Below are positions 24,276-32,906 of a stretch of DNA of 42,470 bases, in pieces. Each line of letters starts with the position of its first letter. Within the stretch, counting starts at the first letter, position 1. The notes beneath the pieces are model-generated. The model was given only the letters and a program-made list of their open reading frames with translations, did no database searches and was not told the origin of the DNA. The DNA comes from an uncultured Lachnospiraceae bacterium (lineage in GTDB: Bacteria; Bacillota; Clostridia; Lachnospirales; Lachnospiraceae): NCBI GenBank assembly GCA_910587085.1, contig CAJUMC010000027.1, forward strand, positions 1 to 42,470. Direction: 5' to 3'. The translations under genes and the position numbers were made by a program.

Positions 24276-24977
24276 ATGAAGCTGAAAATTGCAGTCTGTG
24301 ACGACGATTCTGCTCAGAGAAGCTATCTTCTGGAGACGGTTTCTGGCTGGGCAAAAAAGAACAGCCATCCGGTCGAGCTGCGGGAGTACGCCGATGCAAA
24401 GGCATTTTTCTTTGACTACGGGGAGGAAAAGGACTTTGACATTCTGCTGCTCGATGTTGAAATGCCGGGGATGAGCGGCGTTGAGCTTGCCAGGGAGGTG
24501 CGGCGTGACAATTCGGCAGTGCAGATAATTTTTATCACCGGATATTACGAATATTTTGGGGACGGTTTTGATGTGTCGGCGCTCCATTATCTGATTAAGC
24601 CGGTGGATGCGGGCCGGCTGTGCCCGGTGCTTGACCGGGCGGCCGACAATCTGGCGTACCGGGAGCGCTCTGTGCTGATTTCTGCGGCTGACGGCAGTGT
24701 TAAAGTGCCGCTGGCGGATATTCGGTATGTCGAATCGGAAAATGTTTACATTGTCGTTCATACAGTGCATGGGGATTATCGCATGCGCATGGCGCTCCGG
24801 AAGTTTGAAGAGCAGCTGGACGAGACTTTTTTCAAGGTACATCGTTCGTATCTGGTCAATCTCCGGTATGTGAAGATGATAACGCGGAAGGATGCCGTAA
24901 TGGAGGGCGGCGGCGTGGTTCCGCTGAGCCGCGGTATGTACGATGCAGTGCATGCCGCGCTGATCCGGTATCTGTAG
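24276..24977 (+). CDS. LytTR-family response regulator
   Basis: A 233-residue cytoplasmic regulator of the AgrA/LytR type. The receiver domain (1-120) starts KIAVCDDDSAQR, with phosphoacceptor D60 in LLLDVEMPGMSG and conserved K108 in YLIKPVD. The LytTR DNA-binding domain (about 135-233) contains IRYVESENVYIVVHT and FFKVHRSYLVNLRYVKMI. The ATG at 24276 follows GGGGAGG by 12 bases; an ATG seven codons earlier overlaps that site. It pairs with a short histidine kinase downstream and may control the ABC exporter genes beyond. Confidence 0.93.
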   Translation: MKLKIAVCDDDSAQRSYLLETVSGWAKKNSHPVELREYADAKAFFFDYGEEKDFDILLLDVEMPGMSGVELAREVRRDNSAVQIIFITGYYEYFGDGFDVSALHYLIKPVDAGRLCPVLDRAADNLAYRERSVLISAADGSVKVPLADIRYVESENVYIVVHTVHGDYRMRMALRKFEEQLDETFFKVHRSYLVNLRYVKMITRKDAVMEGGGVVPLSRGMYDAVHAALIRYL

Positions 24978-25159
24978 GTAAGGAGCCGAAGAATTTTAAG
25001 CGCAGGAAGCAGAGGTGCGGGAGCTGCAGATTACGGAAAAAAGGAGAGCAGCCTGAGTACTTCAGGTGTTTGATACGAAGAAAGCAGCGGTCTGCGAGCT
25101 ACAGATTTCTGCAAGCAGGAAAGCCAAAAGGCCGTCTTTGAGCAACGGGGGGAAATTCA

Positions 25160-25801
25160 GTGTTCAACCGATGGGTGGAAAAGCGGGTTGCCGCCTTTGA
25201 AAACGAGATTATGAAAAAATACTACGCCGAGGTGGAAAGCATGTATGCGAAGATGCGCGGCTGGCGGCACGATTACCGGCATCATATCCAGACGATGAAG
25301 GTGCATGCGGCGCATGGCGAGCTGGAAGAGATCGAAAAATATCTTGATATGCTCGATGATGATCTGACGAATGTGGAGACTGTGCTCCGGACCGGGAACC
25401 ATATGGCGGACGCAATATTAAACAGCAAGCTCTCGATAGCGGCGCAGAAACAGATTCTGGTAAAGGCGGAGGCCAGGATTCCCGTATCGCTCAATGTTCC
25501 GGCGGTTGATCTGTGCATAGTGATCGGAAACCTGCTGGATAATGCGATCGAAGCCTGCATGGAGCTGCCTGCCGGAGAGCGTCTGATCCGGATCTACATT
25601 GAAATGAAGGGCAGGTACCTTTATATTGTCATGACGAACACGGCAGCCGGAGTGAAAAAAAAGAATTTCGAGACGCGCAAAGGCGAGGGGCACGGTCTTG
25701 GTCTTGCGCGCATCGACGCAATTGTGAAAAAATACGGCGGCTATGTGACAAGAGCATCGGAGGACGGGGCATTTTCCACGGAAATTCTTCTTCCGCAGTA
25801 A
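25160..25801 (+). CDS. Short GHKL histidine kinase lacking membrane segments
   Basis: A 213-residue protein equal to only the catalytic half of an AgrC-type kinase. The dimerisation segment carries H37 in WRHDYRHHIQTM, followed by the N box NLLDNAIEAC and G box GEGHGLGLARIDAIV. Family members normally have five to seven membrane helices in front; here there are none. The frame is closed by a TGA at 25139, so they cannot lie upstream in frame. The start is GTG, seven bases after GGGGGG. The 180-base gap after the regulator holds no membrane-type coding. It may be a cytoplasmic sensor or a deletion derivative. Confidence 0.85.
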   Translation: MFNRWVEKRVAAFENEIMKKYYAEVESMYAKMRGWRHDYRHHIQTMKVHAAHGELEEIEKYLDMLDDDLTNVETVLRTGNHMADAILNSKLSIAAQKQILVKAEARIPVSLNVPAVDLCIVIGNLLDNAIEACMELPAGERLIRIYIEMKGRYLYIVMTNTAAGVKKKNFETRKGEGHGLGLARIDAIVKKYGGYVTRASEDGAFSTEILLPQ

Positions 25802-25860
25802 GAACAGAGACTTGTTCTGCGTTTCTGCTGTAATTCTGCTTTGACCGGTTTTCTGCCTGA

Positions 25861-25915
25861 AAAGTGCAGCTGACATCAAATTTTTGACATTTGGTATCAG
25901 CCTGCACTTTTTTTC
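25861..25915 (+). terminator. Terminator after the short kinase
   Basis: A long imperfect stem pairs AAAAGTGCAG-CTGACATCAAAT (25861-25882) with ATTTGGTATCAG-CCTGCACTTTT (about 25889-25911), followed by TTTTC. Confidence 0.8.
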
Positions 25916-25964
25916 ATCCGGATGTGTTAGACTGTGATAAATCAAAATCGAAGGAGGCGTTCGT

Positions 25965-27809
25965 TTGGAAAAGGAATCAGAAAAAAGCGGAACAAAGCGC
26001 AGATATTCCAGAATCAGCAGTATTATCTGGGCCATGAAAAGACTCTGGAAGCTGGACCGGAGCTTTGTATTTTTCATTTTTGCATCAGTCCCCACAGCGG
26101 TTGTTCTGCCGCTGGTGACGGCGTATTTTCCCAGGGTTCTGCTGGATCACCTTGGCGCAGGGAAGACATTTTCAGAGCTTGCAATTATTTCCGTGGGCTT
26201 TCTGTCTGCGATCGGGCTTCTTTCCCTCTTAAAAGATTTTATCGAAAGCCGCTGTCAGGCGCGGCGCTATTATCCGACCGCAGTCTATCAGTCAGAAATG
26301 GATGCATTTGAAAATTACCGGACGGATTTTGAAAATACGGAGAAACAGGAATTCAGAAAGTCCAGCGGCTATGCCCAGCAGGATGCCTGCACAGGAAACT
26401 GTGCCATGGAATTTGTCTGGGGGGATCTGTCGCAGATGCTGATCCATCTGTTCGGGATTGTGACTTATGCCTCTCTGCTTCTCACGCTGAACCCGGTTAT
26501 CTTTGCTGTTGTAACAGCTGTATCAGCGGCATCTTATTTTCTGACGCGCTGGCAGCCAAAGTATTATGACAAACATAAGTCGAACTGGGAAAAGGAGATT
26601 CGGAAAAGAGATTATCTGCAGGGACTTTCCGATGATTTTCCGAGGGCGAAGGACATCAAGCTCTACGGGCTGTCGGACTGGCTGGAGAAGATGATGCGGG
26701 ACTATCAGAACTATATTCTGCGGTGGAATAAGCGCTGCAGCCTGCGCGGGGTACTGGCCTCTGTGATCGCTGCGCTGCTGGCTGTTCTGCAGAACGGCAC
26801 GGCGCATCTGGTGCTGATCGCTGCGCTGCTCGAGGGCGGGCTTACGGTCGGGGAATTTGTGTTCTATTTCAGTCTGGTCGGAGAGATTGCCAGATTTCTG
26901 CAGGGCATCATCGGAGATATCGCAGGGCTGAATACGCGCGCCGACAAGATCGCTTATTATCGTGTGTTTTTCGATTATCCCAATCGGTTCAACCATGGTC
27001 CGGGCTGTGCGCTTCCTGCAGCTCCTGTTGCAGTCGAATTCCGGGATGTATGGTACCGCTATGACGGCGCAAAGGAGGATACGCTCAAGGGACTCAGCCT
27101 GACGATCCGGGAAGGGGAGAAGCTGGCCCTGGTCGGCATGAACGGAGCAGGAAAGACGACGCTGGTCAAGCTTCTGTGCGGATTGTATGCGCCGCAGCGG
27201 GGCGAGATCCTCGTCGGCGGCAGACGGCTTGAGGAATATAATATCGAGGAGTATTATTCTCTGCTTTCCGTGGTTTTCCAGGAGATACGGACGCTTGCCT
27301 TCACCGTGTTTGAATTTGTGGCCAGCGCTGATCTTTCCCGGCCGGCAGCAAGAGAAGATGCTGTGCTGGCCATGAGGAAGGCGGACATCTACGAGAAGGT
27401 GATGAGTCTTCCCAATGGCATGGATACGCATCTGATGAAGGGGATCTATGATGACGGCGTGGATTTTTCCGGCGGAGAGCTGCAGAAGCTTGTCCTGGCG
27501 CGGGCCATCTACAAGGACGGCAGTCTGCTTATCCTCGATGAACCGACCGCGGCACTTGATCCGATTGCAGAAAACAATCTCTATATGAAATATCAGGAGC
27601 TGACCGAAGGAAAGACTTCTGTTTACATTTCTCACCGGTTTGCCTCGACGCGCTTCTGTGACCGCATCGTGCTGCTGGAGGACGGTGTGATCCGGGAGAG
27701 CGGAAGTCATGACGAGCTGATGCGGCAAGGCGGCCGGTACGCGCAGATGTTTGAAGTGCAGAGCAAGTACTACAGGAACGAAGCTGTGGAGAAGGGAGGA
27801 AACTTATGA
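25965..27809 (+). CDS. ABC exporter subunit 1 (fused membrane and ATPase domains)
   Basis: A 614-residue half-transporter of the ABC exporter type, with six membrane helices in the first 330 residues or so and a C-terminal ATPase domain. Walker A is GMNGAGKTT (391-399), the signature is FSGGE (501-505), Walker B is LLILDEPTAALD (D525, E526), and the switch histidine is in YISHRFAS. The start is TTG, seven bases after AAGGAGG. Its stop overlaps the start of the second subunit by four bases (ATGA), so the two are coupled and probably form a heterodimer. The cargo is unknown; the neighbouring LytTR pair suggests a peptide or drug exporter under two-component control. Confidence 0.93.
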   Translation: MEKESEKSGTKRRYSRISSIIWAMKRLWKLDRSFVFFIFASVPTAVVLPLVTAYFPRVLLDHLGAGKTFSELAIISVGFLSAIGLLSLLKDFIESRCQARRYYPTAVYQSEMDAFENYRTDFENTEKQEFRKSSGYAQQDACTGNCAMEFVWGDLSQMLIHLFGIVTYASLLLTLNPVIFAVVTAVSAASYFLTRWQPKYYDKHKSNWEKEIRKRDYLQGLSDDFPRAKDIKLYGLSDWLEKMMRDYQNYILRWNKRCSLRGVLASVIAALLAVLQNGTAHLVLIAALLEGGLTVGEFVFYFSLVGEIARFLQGIIGDIAGLNTRADKIAYYRVFFDYPNRFNHGPGCALPAAPVAVEFRDVWYRYDGAKEDTLKGLSLTIREGEKLALVGMNGAGKTTLVKLLCGLYAPQRGEILVGGRRLEEYNIEEYYSLLSVVFQEIRTLAFTVFEFVASADLSRPAAREDAVLAMRKADIYEKVMSLPNGMDTHLMKGIYDDGVDFSGGELQKLVLARAIYKDGSLLILDEPTAALDPIAENNLYMKYQELTEGKTSVYISHRFASTRFCDRIVLLEDGVIRESGSHDELMRQGGRYAQMFEVQSKYYRNEAVEKGGNL

Positions 27810-29851
27810 AGCGATTTGCAGTTACAGGAAGGGCTTTTCGGCGGGTTCATTCCTACAACCCCGTTTATTTTCCGCTGTCGTTTCTGAAAATTATTTTTCA
27901 GCAGATTTCCCCGTATTTTAATCTCTGGATGTCCGCAGAAATTGTGACGGCATTGTATGAGGGGAGAGAAAGGGCGGATTTATATCAGCTTGTGGCGGTT
28001 ACGCTTGCAGGCAACGCTGTCGTGCAGATTGCCGGGGCGCTGCTGGGGCGGGCGGCGCGCACTGCCTCCGAGAGTCTCAAAAACAATGAAGCCGCGGCGT
28101 TTTACCAAAAAACATTGTCGCTCGACTACGAGAAAATAGAAAATCCGGAAGTGCGCAAGCTTCGGCGGAAAATCATAGAAAACTCCTGGATCAACAGCTA
28201 TGGCGTAAATTTAATGGGTGATATGCTGGAGTCACTTTTTACTAATCTTGTGGATCTCGTATTTTCTGCAGCGCTGTTTGCGGAAATGATATTGTTTCTG
28301 ACCAGGGTTCCGTTCCGTTGGCTGGGCGTTCTGCTGCTGCTTGCCATGGCAGGGCTGACCGCGGCAGACATTGTGCTGCGGGGCAGGAACATGAAAAAAG
28401 TTTCCACATACTGGGACGGAGTTACAGAGGTGCTGTTGGAAGAAAACCGCATTTCGCCGGGCTACAGCGTTGCGGGAACAGACAACCGGATTTACCGTCA
28501 GCAGACCATTATTGACAGAGTTTATGAGAAAAGCAATCGGGCTCACCGGGATGCGTTTTCCCGGGCATACGCGAAAATATTTGTTCTGATGTTGCCGGTG
28601 AATGGGCTGATCGTGCTGTCCAAGCTGTGTTCCTACCTTGCAGTATGTTTTTACTGCATCCTTGGGGCATTCCCGGCCGGCAGCATTATAAAATATGTAG
28701 GTTATCTGGGAAGGCTTACAGGCAGCATCGGCAATATTTTTTATGCGCTGAACAGCCTGAAGACGAACGAGCACTATCTGAAACCTTATCTGGAGTATTT
28801 TGATATAGCAAACGATATGTACCAGGGCAGTCTGGCGGTAGAAAAGCGCAGCGACAAAGAGTTTGAGATTGAGTTCCGGGATGTCAGTTTCCGGTATCCG
28901 GAAAGTGTGACGAACAACGATGCGGGAAATGTGCAAGAGGAGGCCGCGGAGGATGCAGGCAGCGGCGCCGCAGGAAGTGCGGAGGTATATGCCGCGGAGG
29001 ATGCGGGCAGCGGCATCGCAGGAAGTGCGGAGGTATATGCAGCGGAGGATGCGGGCAGCGGCATTGCAGGAGGTGCGGAGGTATATGCCGCGGAGGATGC
29101 GGGCAGTAGCGCCGCAGGAAGTGCGGAGGCACATACGGCGCAGGACAGGGGACAATGGGCGCTTCGGAACATCAGCATCCAGCTGAAGGCCGGCGAGCGT
29201 CTGGCGGTGGTCGGAATGAACGGCAGCGGGAAAACTACCTTTATCAAACTTCTGTGCCGTTTGTATGATCCGACGGAGGGTGAAATTCTGATGAACGATT
29301 TTAACATCCGGAAATATGATTACCGTCAATACCTCGATCTGTTTTCTGTTGTATTTCAGGACTACAATCTGCTGGCTGTGCCGCTCGGAAACAATATTTC
29401 CTCAGACGCCTCCTGGGATACCGGAAAAGCGGAGCAGCTGCTGGAAGAGGTAGGCTTCGGGGAACGATACCGGAAAATGGAACGCGGGCTCAACACGCCG
29501 CTCTATAAAAATTTCGACGAGGACGGAGTAAATGTCTCCGGCGGTGAGGCGCAGAAAATTGCGTTAGCGCGGGCGCTTTACAGGGATGCGCCGTTCATTA
29601 TTCTTGACGAGCCGACCGCGGCGCTTGACCCGATTGCAGAGGCGGAAATCTATTCGAGATTTGATGAAATTGTCGGGGATAAGACTGCCATCTATATCAG
29701 CCATCGGCTTTCTTCCTGCCGCTTCTGCGATAAAATAGCCGTATTTGACTGCGGAAGGATTGTGCAGGTCGGGACACACGAGGAGCTGCTTGCGGAGATA
29801 GGCGGAAAATATTATGAGCTGTGGAACGCGCAGGCGCAATATTATGCGTAA
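27806..29851 (+). CDS. ABC exporter subunit 2 with repeat insertion in the ATPase domain
   Basis: A 681-residue half-transporter, the partner of the previous gene. Membrane helices fill about 1-340. The ATPase domain starts at FEIEFRDVSFRYPES and is interrupted at residues 380-443 by four tandem copies of a 16-residue acidic Ala/Gly repeat (AAEDAGSGIAGSAEVY), then resumes with WALRNISIQL. Walker A GMNGSGKTT is at 470-478, the signature VSGGE at 577-581, and Walker B has D601 and E602, with the switch histidine in YISHRLSS. The insertion is between the A-loop region and Walker A. All catalytic motifs are intact, so the protein may still work. Confidence 0.92.
   Translation: MKRFAVTGRAFRRVHSYNPVYFPLSFLKIIFQQISPYFNLWMSAEIVTALYEGRERADLYQLVAVTLAGNAVVQIAGALLGRAARTASESLKNNEAAAFYQKTLSLDYEKIENPEVRKLRRKIIENSWINSYGVNLMGDMLESLFTNLVDLVFSAALFAEMILFLTRVPFRWLGVLLLLAMAGLTAADIVLRGRNMKKVSTYWDGVTEVLLEENRISPGYSVAGTDNRIYRQQTIIDRVYEKSNRAHRDAFSRAYAKIFVLMLPVNGLIVLSKLCSYLAVCFYCILGAFPAGSIIKYVGYLGRLTGSIGNIFYALNSLKTNEHYLKPYLEYFDIANDMYQGSLAVEKRSDKEFEIEFRDVSFRYPESVTNNDAGNVQEEAAEDAGSGAAGSAEVYAAEDAGSGIAGSAEVYAAEDAGSGIAGGAEVYAAEDAGSSAAGSAEAHTAQDRGQWALRNISIQLKAGERLAVVGMNGSGKTTFIKLLCRLYDPTEGEILMNDFNIRKYDYRQYLDLFSVVFQDYNLLAVPLGNNISSDASWDTGKAEQLLEEVGFGERYRKMERGLNTPLYKNFDEDGVNVSGGEAQKIALARALYRDAPFIILDEPTAALDPIAEAEIYSRFDEIVGDKTAIYISHRLSSCRFCDKIAVFDCGRIVQVGTHEELLAEIGGKYYELWNAQAQYYA
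28943..29134 (+). repeat. 48-bp coding tandem repeat (4 copies) in the exporter ATPase domain
   Basis: Units begin at 28943, 28991, 29039 and 29087, each 48 bases, encoding AAEDAGSG(A/I)AGSAEVY with few changes. The last copy is the most diverged (AAEDAGSSAAGSAEAH). Units in the middle are almost identical at base level, which suggests recent expansion. Confidence 0.93.
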
Positions 29852-29934
29852 GCTGTTTTCGTTTGATTTCTGTCCGGGTGAACCGGTATGTGCGGAACAA
29901 CGAAAAGAGTTTGCAGAGCACGTCCCAATATTAG

Positions 29935-30310
29935 GAAGGCAACGCTGCGGGTAAGATGCTTGACAAGCATTTTGCCCGGCTTCTTGCCGAATATGACGAT
30001 GAACGAACCGGACTGGAAGCATCCATAGCCAAAAGGCAAAGGAAGATAGAGAGCTGGAATGCTGACATTCTGAAAACAGACCCGTTTACCCGGCTTGTGA
30101 AATGCTATACGGATTTCTCCAGGCTGGCAACACTATGCTCTATGCGTTTATCGAGAAGGAGATTGTGCTTGAGGGCGCAGAGCGGCGGAATGACCGCGGT
30201 TGGACAGTATACATTTGTCTGATTTTATCGGAGCTTTGCAGTAGCAGCTCATATCGTCACCCCGGCAAAGATCAAGGAACAACATCGCCTGCAGCAGGCA
30301 GTTGCAGAGT
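29935..30310 (+). pseudogene. Broken large serine recombinase, C-terminal fragment
   Basis: From 29956 the frame reads LDKHFARLLAEYDDERTGLE, then FTRLVKCYTDFSRL, which matches the C-terminal coiled part (DUF4368-like) of Tn4451/TnpX-type large serine recombinases. Near 30120-30140 the match moves to another frame (TMLYAFIEKEIVLEGAE), and near 30225 to a third (FAVAAHIVTPAKIKEQHRLQ). The catalytic N-terminal domain is missing; a stop at 29932 closes the frame. It is a decayed relic of a mobile element at the point where base composition becomes A+T-rich. Confidence 0.78.
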
Positions 30311-30507
30311 TTTCAGAAATATTCAAGTCTTGGATTTTTTATCTATATCATTACTCTTTTATTCTTAGAAATCGAAATAAACAAACAAAGCATAACATAT
30401 ATAACAAAATATAAACGAACTAAAACGGGTTCTGATTCTGAAATTTTAATTTCTGCATTTATGCAAGAGTCAAAATATGCCTGAAATGATCAATTTCTGC
30501 AATTTGG

Positions 30508-30536
30508 TTGACTTATGTGCTAAAGAAAAATAAAAT
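30508..30536 (+). promoter_or_regulatory. Promoter of the second two-component operon
   Basis: TTGACT (30508-30513) and TAAAAT (30531-30536) are 17 bases apart, in strongly A+T-rich DNA. It is about 150 bases before the regulator start. No LytTR direct repeats were recognised around it. Confidence 0.6.
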
Positions 30537-30693
30537 AGTAGGGGGATATAGATTTTTGTATGCGCCTTTCCTTACCATAAATGTAGAGAAAGGGTAAGAG
30601 ATTTAGTAAGACATGTCGAAATACAACATAGTGGAGTATAAAATATCAATGAAAGACTGCTATCATTTAGCAGTAAAGGTAGAGACAAAACAG

Positions 30694-31419
30694 ATGTTCA
30701 GGATTGCAATATGTGATGATGAAAATCTTTTTACAGAAGAATTAAAAGAACTGATTTCCTGCTATATGATAAATAAAGGTCTTGTTTATGAAATAGATAC
30801 ATACAGTTCCGGGCAAGCGTTGGTAGAATTAGGGATTGAGGTAGTACGATATACAGTTGTGTTTTTGGATATCTATATGGATCAAGTTGATGGCATCATG
30901 GCGGCTGAGCAGATTAGAAAAGTAAGCAGGGAACTGTTTATTGTGTTTGTGACCGCATATGTGGATTACTCACTGGAAGGATACCGATTAGATGTTGTAA
31001 GGTACTTGCTGAAGGGGGATGTTAACTTTCAGAGTAAAGTTAATGAATGTATGGATGCCATTATTGATAAAATGAATTATTCTGTGACAAAAAGAATATT
31101 TGTTTTTAAGGAAGGCAGAAAAGAAATATCACTGGAAAGATTATTGTATATTGAGAGCAATCTGCATATACTTGAGTTTCATGTTATGGAGGATGACATG
31201 AAAGTCTATACCATGTATGAAACCTTAAATGTATTTGAAACTAGGCTGGCAGAAAATAATTTTATAAGGATACATCAGAGCTATCTTGTAAATGCAAAAC
31301 ATATCAAAGATGTTGTCCGTTGTAAAGTGATACTGACAAATGGAGTTGAGTTATCCATCCCGAAAGCAAGGTATAAAGAAGTCAAGAAAAAGTTTATAGC
31401 GTGTCAGGGAGAAGTATAG
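30694..31419 (+). CDS. LytTR-family response regulator (AgrA-like)
   Basis: A 241-residue regulator if started at the MFRIAICDDE methionine. The receiver has acidic residues in ICDDENL and phosphoacceptor D59 in VFLDIYMDQVDG; YLLKGD carries the conserved lysine. The LytTR domain (about 140-241) includes LERLLYIESNLHILEFH and FIRIHQSYLVNAKHIKDV. No start has a strong ribosome site; in-frame ATGs at 30613 and 30648 would add 27 or 15 residues. The histidine kinase gene begins at the base after its stop codon. The gene is far richer in A+T and AT-ending codons than the first LytTR gene. Confidence 0.92.
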   Translation: MFRIAICDDENLFTEELKELISCYMINKGLVYEIDTYSSGQALVELGIEVVRYTVVFLDIYMDQVDGIMAAEQIRKVSRELFIVFVTAYVDYSLEGYRLDVVRYLLKGDVNFQSKVNECMDAIIDKMNYSVTKRIFVFKEGRKEISLERLLYIESNLHILEFHVMEDDMKVYTMYETLNVFETRLAENNFIRIHQSYLVNAKHIKDVVRCKVILTNGVELSIPKARYKEVKKKFIACQGEV

Positions 31420-32709
31420 ATGCTTAAGTTAATACAGAGTGTATTATTGGTATTATTTGAAATAATCTGCTGTAAATTTTTTTATGAAAACTTTGGGAAA
31501 GTACGGTATAAAGGCTGGATTAATATAGTACAGCTTACCCTTTTACTTGGAAGTATATTATTTCTTTCATGTAGCTTTTTCGAATATTTTTTAATGAGAC
31601 AATTTTTTGGCATTTTTCTGTTTTCCGTATTTATGCTTTGGCATGTTCAAATCAGCTTTAAGAAATCACTTGTATTGGCGATACTCTTTGATGCATTGCT
31701 GTTGGCCGTGGATTATCTGATTTATTTGGGTAGTAAGTTGTTTGGACGGCAGCATGAAGTTGGATATATTTGGACATATCTATTGGCAAAAATCATATTA
31801 TTTTTTCTTATTCTCATCATAAGAAAATGGTTTGGGAAAAAAACAATGGAAATGATGTCGGACAAAGAATGGTTAAGGTTTTTGTTCTTTCCTATATTTA
31901 CCATAGCAACGATTTCCGCAATGATGTCTGCTTTTAAATACATACAGACAATAGAACAGGCGAATTTATTGTTTATTATTGCATTCGGGATGATCGGAAT
32001 GAATATGGTAGTGTTTTATCTGATTAACGATGTTGCGAAAAAAGAAGTGCAGATACAGGAAACCAAGCTTTTACAAATTCAGGGAAAAAATAAGTTGGAA
32101 ATGTATAAGTCTATCTCTGAAAACTATGATAACTTAAAAAGAAAGACACACGAATTTAAAAATCAGATTTCATGTATAGAATCCTTACTGGACAAAAAGC
32201 AATATTCGAAATTAGAAGAATATACAAAAACGATTTATGGTTCTTTGAATCATGATTTGGATGTCATTAACACAAATAATGTAATAGTAAATGCCATACT
32301 TAACACAAAGTATCAGGAGGCAAACTCAAAAGGAATCGTTTTTGTATTTAGGGTAAATGATCTTTCAGGGTTGAATGTAAAAGATGAGGATGTGGTCACA
32401 ATCCTTGCCAACCTTCTCAACAATGCCATTGAAGCGTGTGAGACATGTGAGGATAAAAAGATAATAAAGTTCAAGTTCGTTAAGGAAGGCAATAAAATAA
32501 TCATTGCTGTAAAAAACACATTTAATTATGAGGTTATATTTGAAAATGGGGAGATAAAATCTACAAAAACATCAAGTCTAGATGAACATGGCATAGGAAT
32601 TAGGAATGTGTTAAAAATCATTGAGAAATATGGCGGCTCATATGTTATTGAGAATGAGAATAAAGAATTTTTCTTTTCTATTATTATTCCTGCAGGAATG
32701 CAATGTTAA
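31420..32709 (+). CDS. AgrC-like GHKL sensor histidine kinase
   Basis: A 429-residue membrane kinase. The first 210 residues or so form about six hydrophobic helices, the peptide-sensor type of AgrC, ComD and related proteins. The dimerisation helix carries phosphoacceptor H244 in KRKTHEFKNQI. The ATPase domain has the N box NLLNNAIEACE and G box DEHGIGIRNVLKIIEKYGG. It starts directly after the regulator's stop codon. The protease and lipoprotein genes follow in the same direction. Such kinases usually sense a secreted peptide, but no agrD/agrB pair is visible. Confidence 0.93.
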   Translation: MLKLIQSVLLVLFEIICCKFFYENFGKVRYKGWINIVQLTLLLGSILFLSCSFFEYFLMRQFFGIFLFSVFMLWHVQISFKKSLVLAILFDALLLAVDYLIYLGSKLFGRQHEVGYIWTYLLAKIILFFLILIIRKWFGKKTMEMMSDKEWLRFLFFPIFTIATISAMMSAFKYIQTIEQANLLFIIAFGMIGMNMVVFYLINDVAKKEVQIQETKLLQIQGKNKLEMYKSISENYDNLKRKTHEFKNQISCIESLLDKKQYSKLEEYTKTIYGSLNHDLDVINTNNVIVNAILNTKYQEANSKGIVFVFRVNDLSGLNVKDEDVVTILANLLNNAIEACETCEDKKIIKFKFVKEGNKIIIAVKNTFNYEVIFENGEIKSTKTSSLDEHGIGIRNVLKIIEKYGGSYVIENENKEFFFSIIIPAGMQC

Positions 32710-32846
32710 ATGATTGCTCATCGTTTATTATGTGCCATATTCTGCCGTTAATAATCCATTTTCTGCAAAGTATCTTGATTTTTTTATATAATTCATATTG
32801 AATAACTAAGGAGATATACAAATACAAACCCTTTCTTGATATTATG

Positions 32847-32874
32847 CAAAGCAAAATATATAAAATTTGCTTTG
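32847..32874. promoter_or_regulatory. Inverted repeat before the metzincin gene
   Basis: CAAAGCAAA (32847-32855) and TTTGCTTTG (32866-32874) are perfectly complementary across a 10-base A+T-rich spacer. It ends 20 bases before the AGGAGG site. There is no T-tract, so it is not a terminator. It may be an operator or a message hairpin. A TATAAT at 32787-32792 lies upstream, without a clear -35. Confidence 0.5.
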
Positions 32875-32906
32875 TCCTATGAAACGATATGTTCAGGAGG
32901 TGCAAT

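Noticed and set aside
30560..30600. Operator-like repeats CCTTTC-CTTACC and GAAAGG-GTAAG before the second regulator
   Set aside because: The parts pair only in a crossed order, not as a clean inverted or direct repeat, so I could not support a site.
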